Assembly: GCA_035532275.1 (NCBI GenBank)
Contig: DATKRG010000025.1
Coordinates: 1-64,000 of the forward strand
DNA: 64,000 nt
Reading direction: 5' to 3'
Origin: UBA9676 sp035532275
GTDB lineage: Bacteria; Actinomycetota; Actinomycetes; Streptosporangiales; Streptosporangiaceae
Positions 59,297 through 64,000 of the stretch are shown here, in pieces. The notes under the pieces are model-generated. The model worked only from the letters and a program-made list of their open reading frames with translations. It did not search any database and was not told where the DNA came from. The position numbers and the translations under genes were made by a program. Each line of letters starts with the position of its first letter. The stretch's first letter is position 1.

Positions 59297-60219
59297 CCGG
59301 CTGTGCGCTCTGGTCCGCAGGCCGCGAGGGCCTGGCTGAGCAGCTGGCCGGCGCCGGCCGTACCAGCCGGCAGCCAGGTGACCCGCGGGTCGCGGCGGAA
59401 CCAGGCCTCCTGCCGCCGGGCGAACCGCCGGGTCGCCCGGATCGTCTGCGTGCGCGCCTCGTCCTGGGTGCACTCGCCGGCCAGATACCGCAGCACCTGC
59501 GCGTAGCCGAGTGCGCGGCTGGCCGTCCGGCCTTCCCGCAGCCCGGCCCGCTCCAGAGCCGCCACCTCATCCACGAGCCCGTCCTGCCACATCTGCTCGG
59601 TCCGTGCCGCGATCCGGCGGTCCAGTTCGGCCCGGTCCACCCGCAGCCCGAGCTGCACCACCGGGTAGTGCGACTCGTAGCGGGGCAGGGCAGCGGTGAA
59701 TGGATGGCCGGCGACCTCGATCACCTCCAGCGCGCGCACGATCCGCCGTCCGTTGGAGGGCAGGATGGCGGCGGCGGCGGCCGGGTCGGCCCGTGCCAGC
59801 CGTTCGTGCAGCACCGCCGGCCCGGCCGTGGCGAGCTCAGCCTCCAGCCGCTCCCGCACCAGCGGGTCGGTGCCGGGGAACTCCAGGTTGTCCAGGGCCG
59901 CCCGCACGTACAGCCCGGACCCGCCGGTCAGCACGGGCACCCGGCCCCGCCCGTGGATGCCGTCGATAGCCGCCCGGGCGAGCCGCTGGTACTCGGCAGC
60001 GCTGGCGAGCTGCCGGACGTCCCAGATGCTGAGCAGGTGGTGCGGCACGCCGCGCCGCTGCGCGCGGCTGAGCTTGGCCGTGCCGATGTCCATGCCGGCG
60101 TACAGCTGCATGGAGTCGGCGTTCACCACCTCGCCGTCCAGCGCCAGCGACAGCCGGAGCGACAGCTCTGACTTCCCGGCCGCGGTGGGCCCGACGACCG
60201 CGATCACGCGTTCCGGCAT
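59293..60219 (-). CDS. miaA: tRNA dimethylallyltransferase
   Basis: The 308-residue enzyme adds dimethylallyl to A37 of tRNAs reading UNN codons. It has the P-loop AVVGPTAAGKSELSLRLSL, DSMQLYAGMDIGTAK, LTGGSGLYVRA and ASRALGYAQVLRYLAGE. MiaB, encoded upstream, acts on its product. ATG 60219 starts 4 nt after the stop of the LigB-like gene, so the three genes probably share an operon. Confidence 0.96.
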   Translation of the reverse strand: MPERVIAVVGPTAAGKSELSLRLSLALDGEVVNADSMQLYAGMDIGTAKLSRAQRRGVPHHLLSIWDVRQLASAAEYQRLARAAIDGIHGRGRVPVLTGGSGLYVRAALDNLEFPGTDPLVRERLEAELATAGPAVLHERLARADPAAAAAILPSNGRRIVRALEVIEVAGHPFTAALPRYESHYPVVQLGLRVDRAELDRRIAARTEQMWQDGLVDEVAALERAGLREGRTASRALGYAQVLRYLAGECTQDEARTQTIRATRRFARRQEAWFRRDPRVTWLPAGTAGAGQLLSQALAACGPERTAG

Positions 60220-60223
60220 GGCG

Positions 60224-60961
60224 TCAGTCCGTCCCGGGTTCCCCCCAGGAGGCGACCAGGTAGGTGACACCGTAGGGATTCGCCATGGACAGCAGCCGCC
60301 CGTGCAGCCGGGCTCCGGTGGCCGCGCCCGCCAGCACCTGCCAGGCGGCCCGGCCCGCCACCATCAGCTCGTCATCGCGCCGGGGGTCGAGCCGGGCCAG
60401 CCAGCGGGCGTCCGCGGCCGCCAGTGCCTCGGCCAGCTCGTCGTCGTATTCCTGCGCCTCGGCGTCGGGCGCGCCCTCAGCGTCGCGCGCGCGGCGCGCG
60501 GAGGCGTCGCCCATCGCCAGCAGGGCGACCCGCGGCGCCCGCTCGGCGATGAGCACGCCCAGCTTGAGGCACTCCCCGGGGGCGGCGGTGTGGTTGACAG
60601 CCTGCAGCAGCACCTCCGGCCCCTGGCCGCCCCGGCCCGGCCCGGCGGTGATCCCGGCGTTGTCCAGCAGCCAGCGGGCGACGGTCAGCGACAGCGGCAG
60701 CACGGGCTCGCCCTCCCCCACCGTGACCGGCACCCCGAACTCGTGCAGGGAGCCTGCCGCGCTGGCCGGGTACTCGCGGTCGGCGGGCCCGCCGCCGACC
60801 ACCGCGATGAGATCGGGCTGCGCAGCGGCCAGGGCGTGAACGGCCACGGCACAGGCCTTACCGACGGCGTTCAGCGCCGGCGGCGGGTCACTGGCAGCCG
60901 CGCCCAGCGCGGCCGGGATAAGCAGGGGTGGGTGCGGGCAGACGGCGGCGGCGATCAGCAT
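60224..60961 (-). CDS. LigB-like (class III extradiol dioxygenase-type) protein
   Basis: The 245-residue protein (MLIAAAVCPHPPLLIPAALG to SWGEPGTD) belongs to the LigB-fold proteins regularly found between miaB and miaA in actinobacteria. The N-terminal PHPP motif and DLIAVVGGGPADREY are family features, but a full metal-binding set is not evident, so catalysis of ring cleavage is doubtful. GGAAG, supplied by the tip of the hairpin at 60971, lies 6 nt before ATG 60961. Confidence 0.72.
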   Translation of the reverse strand: MLIAAAVCPHPPLLIPAALGAAASDPPPALNAVGKACAVAVHALAAAQPDLIAVVGGGPADREYPASAAGSLHEFGVPVTVGEGEPVLPLSLTVARWLLDNAGITAGPGRGGQGPEVLLQAVNHTAAPGECLKLGVLIAERAPRVALLAMGDASARRARDAEGAPDAEAQEYDDELAEALAAADARWLARLDPRRDDELMVAGRAAWQVLAGAATGARLHGRLLSMANPYGVTYLVASWGEPGTD

Positions 60962-60970
60962 TTCGCGCTT

Positions 60971-61025
60971 CCATGATCGTGGTTGCTTGCAGGCGCGGGA
61001 CGCATATACCTCACCATGATCATGG
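60971..61025. repeat. CATGATC-family hairpin (copy C)
   Basis: CCATGATCGTGGT and ACCATGATCATGG pair with one G-T wobble around a 29-nt interior. It overlaps the miaB stop (61020-61022) and reaches the ribosome-binding site of the next gene, so it fills the whole miaB-LigB spacer. Confidence 0.65.
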
Positions 61026-62507
61026 CGCAGGCGCACCGACAGCGGGCATCCCGAGTAGCACCGCGGGAGCCGTCGAGCTGCCGCCGGCCGTGCGGGCCGG
61101 GCCGCCAGCCGCCGCGGTGCCCTCCTGCCGGGCCTGCCAGGCGTCGCCACCGCGGGTACGCCGCACCGCCAGCGGCGCCGCGTCGGCGATCAGGTAGTGC
61201 GGAGTCGCGTGGGTCACCGCGGTGGTCACCACGTCACCGGGCCGCGGGCCGGTGCCGGCCGGCGCGAAGTGGACGAGCCGGTTGTCCCTGGCCCGCCCCG
61301 ACTGCCGGTGCGTCAGGCCGTCCTTGCGCCCTTCCCCCTCGGCGACCAGCACCTCCACCTGCTGCCCGGCCAGCGCCTGGTTCTCGGCCAGCGCGGTCTG
61401 GGCGACCAGCGCCGCCAGCCGCTCGTAGCGCTCCGCCACCACCTCCGGCGGGACCTGCCCGGCCATGACCGCCGCCGGGGTGCCCGGCCGCTGGGAGTAC
61501 TGGAATGTGAACGCGCCAGCAAACCGGGCCTGGCGGACCATGTCCAGGGTGCCGGCGAAGTCGCGTTCGGTCTCGCCTGGGAACCCCACGATGATGTCGG
61601 TGGTGATGGCGGCGTGCGGGATGGCCGCCCGGACCCGGTCCAGGATCCCCAGGTACGCCTCCCGGCGGTAGGCGCGGCGCATTGCCCGCAGCACCGCGTC
61701 CGACCCGGACTGGAGCGGCATGTGCAGTTGCGGCATCACGTTCGGGGTGGCCGCCATCGCCTCGATCACGTCATCGGTGAAGTCGCGCGGGTGCGGCGAG
61801 GTGAACCGGACCCGTTCCAGGCCGTCGATCTCGCCACAGGCCCGCAGCAGCATGCCGAACGCCGTGCGGTCCCCGAACCCGACCCCGTAGGAGTTGACGT
61901 TCTGCCCCAGCAGCGTGACCTCCAGGACCCCGTCGCTGACCAGGGCCCGGATCTCCGCGAGGACGTCACCGGGGCGGCGGTCCTCCTCCCGGCCCCGCAG
62001 GCTCGGCACGATGCAGAACGTGCAGGTGTTGTTGCAGCCCACCGAGATGGCGACCCAGGCCGCGTACGGGGATTCGCGCCGGGCGGGCAGGACCGACGGG
62101 AACCGCTCCAGCGACTCGACGATCTCCACCTGGGCCTGGGCCTGCACCCGGGCACGCTCCAGCAGCACCGGCAGCGACCCGATGTTGTGGGTGCCGAACA
62201 CCACGTCCACCCACGGCGCCCGGTCGGCGATGCCGGCCCGGTCCTTCTGCGCCAGGCAGCCGCCGACCGCGATCTGCATACCCGGCCGGGAGCTCTTCAC
62301 CGGCAGCAGGTGGCCGAGGTTCCCGTACAGCCGGTTGTCCGCGTTCTCCCGCACGGCGCAGGTGTTGAAGACGACCACATCCGGCGTCCCGCCACTGGGA
62401 GCCCGCCGGTAACCAGCGTCTTCCAGCAGGCCGGCGAGGCGCTCGGAGTCGTGGGAGTTCATCTGGCACCCGTAGGTGCGGATCTCATATGTGCGCGCGT
62501 CGTCCAT
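61020..62507 (-). CDS. miaB: tRNA-2-methylthio-N6-dimethylallyladenosine synthase
   Basis: The 495-residue radical SAM methylthiotransferase modifies i6A37 made by MiaA. The N-terminal cluster cysteines sit in RTYGCQMNSHDSER, FNTCAVREN and VGGCLAQKDR. The radical SAM motif is VGCNNTCTFCIVP. A TRAM domain follows (QVEVLVAEGEGRKDG). An alanine-rich tail of about 40 residues extends the C-terminus. ATG 62507 begins MDDARTYEIRTYG and lacks a clear ribosome-binding site. Confidence 0.95.
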   Translation of the reverse strand: MDDARTYEIRTYGCQMNSHDSERLAGLLEDAGYRRAPSGGTPDVVVFNTCAVRENADNRLYGNLGHLLPVKSSRPGMQIAVGGCLAQKDRAGIADRAPWVDVVFGTHNIGSLPVLLERARVQAQAQVEIVESLERFPSVLPARRESPYAAWVAISVGCNNTCTFCIVPSLRGREEDRRPGDVLAEIRALVSDGVLEVTLLGQNVNSYGVGFGDRTAFGMLLRACGEIDGLERVRFTSPHPRDFTDDVIEAMAATPNVMPQLHMPLQSGSDAVLRAMRRAYRREAYLGILDRVRAAIPHAAITTDIIVGFPGETERDFAGTLDMVRQARFAGAFTFQYSQRPGTPAAVMAGQVPPEVVAERYERLAALVAQTALAENQALAGQQVEVLVAEGEGRKDGLTHRQSGRARDNRLVHFAPAGTGPRPGDVVTTAVTHATPHYLIADAAPLAVRRTRGGDAWQARQEGTAAAGGPARTAGGSSTAPAVLLGMPAVGAPAP

Positions 62508-62589
62508 GTCGACATACGAGCGTACGCGGGTCTGGCGCCATGTCCCGAATCTCCCGTGGCCGGGGCCGGGAGTGGGGGACGATACTGCT

Positions 62590-64000
62590 ATGACTGAGAG
62601 CGTGACGACCCCGCCGCCACCGCCCACCGTCAGCTACGGTGCCTGGCCGTCTCCCATCACCGCGGCAGACGTGGCCCGGTTGCAGCGCCTGGTCTCCTTC
62701 CCGCGTGCGATCGGCAGGGACATCTGGTGGCAGGAGCGGCTGCCCGCCGAGGGCGGCCGGGTGACCATCGTCCATCTCGGCGCGGACGGCCAGCAGCGCC
62801 CGTTGCTGCCCGGGCCGTGGAGCGCCCGGACCCGGGTCCACGAGTACGGCGGCCTGTCCTACCTGCCGGTGCCCGCCGCCAGCGGGGCACCCGGGGGAAC
62901 CACGATCATGTTCGCGAACTATGCGGACCAGCGCCTGTACCTGCTGCCGGCCAGTGGCGGAAACGGCGGCGAACCGCAGCCGCTGACCCCGGCACCGGGC
63001 GGCAGCCCTGGCCACCCCTCGCTCCGGTACGCCGACTTCACGCTCTCCCCCGACCGCTCGCAAGTGTGGTGCGTCCAGGAGCGGCACTCCGACGGCAAGG
63101 TGGTCCGCGCCATCGTGGGCGTCCCGCTCGACGGCTCGGCGGCTGGCAACCCCGACGCCATCCGTGAGCTGGTCACCGGCGCCGACTTCTTCGCGTTCCC
63201 GACCCCGTCCCCCGACGGGAAGCGGCTGGCGTGGATCTGCTGGAACCATCCGCGCATGCCCTGGGACGGTACCGAGCTGCGGGCGGCGGTGATCGAGGAC
63301 GGGGTGCCCGGCCAGGGCCGGATCGTCAAGGGCGGCATGCAGGAGTCGGTGCTGGCGCCGCTGTGGCGGGACCCGACCAGCCTGTACGTGGTCACCGACT
63401 GGCCCGGCTGGTGGAACCTGTACCAGGTCGGGCTGCTCGGCGAGCCGTCCCAGGCGCTCTACCCGGCTGAGGAGGAGTTCGCGAACCCGCTGTGGCAGCT
63501 GGGCGACCGCCCGTTCGCCGTGCTGGCCGACGGCCGGCTGGCGGTGCTGCACGGCCGCGGCGGGATGCGGCTGGGCGTGCTCGACCCGGAAACCGGGGAG
63601 CTGTCCGACGCCGACCTGCCGTACCCGGTCTTCGTCTCCGGGGTGTCGGCGGACGGGATGTCGATCCTGGGCATCGCGGGCGGTCCGGCGACGCCGCTGT
63701 CGATCATCCGGGTGGATGCCGGGACCGGTGCGGTGGAGGTGCTCTGCCAGGAAACCGATGCCGCCCCCGATCCGGCCTATCTGCCGGTTCCCCAGCAGGT
63801 GCAGCTGGAAGGGCGCTTCGGGCGCACCGTCCATGCGCTGCTGTACCCGCCGGCCAACCCGGATGTGACACCGCCAGCGGGGGAACTGCCGCCCTACGTG
63901 GTCTGGGTCCACGGCGGGCCCACCGCCCACGTGCTGCCGCTGCTGGACATCGAGAAGGCCTACTTCACCAGCCGGGGCATCGGCGTCATCGACGTCAACT
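62590..64000 (+). CDS. S9-family peptidase (prolyl oligopeptidase type), 5' part
   Basis: The frame is open from ATG 62590 to the window end (470 codons seen). The N-terminal part is a beta-propeller-like region (RVHEYGGLSYLPVPAASG, LTPAPGGSPGHPSLRYADFT, LSPDRSQVWCVQERHSDG). The start of the alpha/beta hydrolase domain appears at about residue 437 with WVHGGPTAHVLPLLD and YFTSRGIGVIDVN. The catalytic Ser-Asp-His would lie beyond 64000. It probably cleaves short peptides in the cytoplasm. It is divergent from miaB. Confidence 0.88.
   Translation, partial: MTESVTTPPPPPTVSYGAWPSPITAADVARLQRLVSFPRAIGRDIWWQERLPAEGGRVTIVHLGADGQQRPLLPGPWSARTRVHEYGGLSYLPVPAASGAPGGTTIMFANYADQRLYLLPASGGNGGEPQPLTPAPGGSPGHPSLRYADFTLSPDRSQVWCVQERHSDGKVVRAIVGVPLDGSAAGNPDAIRELVTGADFFAFPTPSPDGKRLAWICWNHPRMPWDGTELRAAVIEDGVPGQGRIVKGGMQESVLAPLWRDPTSLYVVTDWPGWWNLYQVGLLGEPSQALYPAEEEFANPLWQLGDRPFAVLADGRLAVLHGRGGMRLGVLDPETGELSDADLPYPVFVSGVSADGMSILGIAGGPATPLSIIRVDAGTGAVEVLCQETDAAPDPAYLPVPQQVQLEGRFGRTVHALLYPPANPDVTPPAGELPPYVVWVHGGPTAHVLPLLDIEKAYFTSRGIGVIDVN

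Overview
The window is about 70% G+C DNA from an actinobacterium. Gene order (phoH-ybeY-corC-era, recO-uppS-leuA, hrcA-dnaJ-rsmE, lepA-hemW, miaB-miaA-dapF, dgt-dnaG-rpoD), a CIRCE operator, a leucine leader peptide in front of leuA, and families such as DUF1707, DUF3097, DUF6703, DUF1906 and DUF2332 fit a Streptosporangiales- or Streptomyces-like organism. The species cannot be named from sequence alone. Nearly the whole window is chromosomal housekeeping DNA with small accessory patches.

Layout. 1-1733: one end of an integrative element abutting the 3' end of a tRNA-Asn gene (1734-1809). It holds a GntR-type regulator and a minus-strand run of small genes, two of them frameshifted. 2.0-7.5 kb: YtxH-like protein, two tandem paralogous membrane proteins, rpoD and dnaG. 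7.5-11.35 kb: accessory patch with an IS607-type element (serine recombinase plus TnpB) ending beside the predicted -35 box of dnaG, a HAD hydrolase, an AbiEi/DUF559-type protein and a perfect 23-bp hairpin. 11.4-16.7 kb: FAD reductase, dgt and ppdK in an overlapping minus-strand operon. 17-25 kb: a DUF1932-type dehydrogenase, glyS, a secreted DUF1906 protein, DUF6703, uppS, recO and leuA with its leader peptide. 25-34.7 kb: TerB-like protein, acetyltransferase, era, DUF2332, EamA transporter, Nudix, a cytidine-deaminase-like remnant, corC-type protein, ybeY, phoH and HIT. 34.9-43.3 kb: sigma factor and membrane partner, rsmE, dnaJ and hrcA (CIRCE), DUF3097, a proline-rich DUF4870 protein and hemW. 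43.3-51.3 kb: MOSC, DUF1707, lepA, rpsT, holA, hutI and hflX. 51.5-57.6 kb: malate synthase and glycolate oxidase glcDEF, a glyoxylate/glycolate unit. 57.7-64 kb: dapF, a secreted SIMPL-like protein, miaA, a LigB-like protein, miaB and the 5' part of an S9 peptidase that runs off the end.

Features beyond the housekeeping genes: (1) a leuA leader peptide with four consecutive Leu codons and mutually exclusive helices, one covering the leuA ribosome-binding site; (2) three intergenic hairpins with CATGATC/GATCATG tips; (3) a G-run palindromic repeat (23 of 24 bases identical) inside both dgt and lepA; (4) many genes with a TAnnnT box 6-8 nt before the start codon, suggesting leaderless mRNAs; (5) IS607 next to the dnaG promoter; (6) an rsmE gene whose conserved N-terminus has no in-frame start; and (7) tandem-repeat and frameshift damage in the tRNA-linked element. 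I did not find a complete new defence or biosynthetic system; the most unusual items are these small regulatory and repeat elements.
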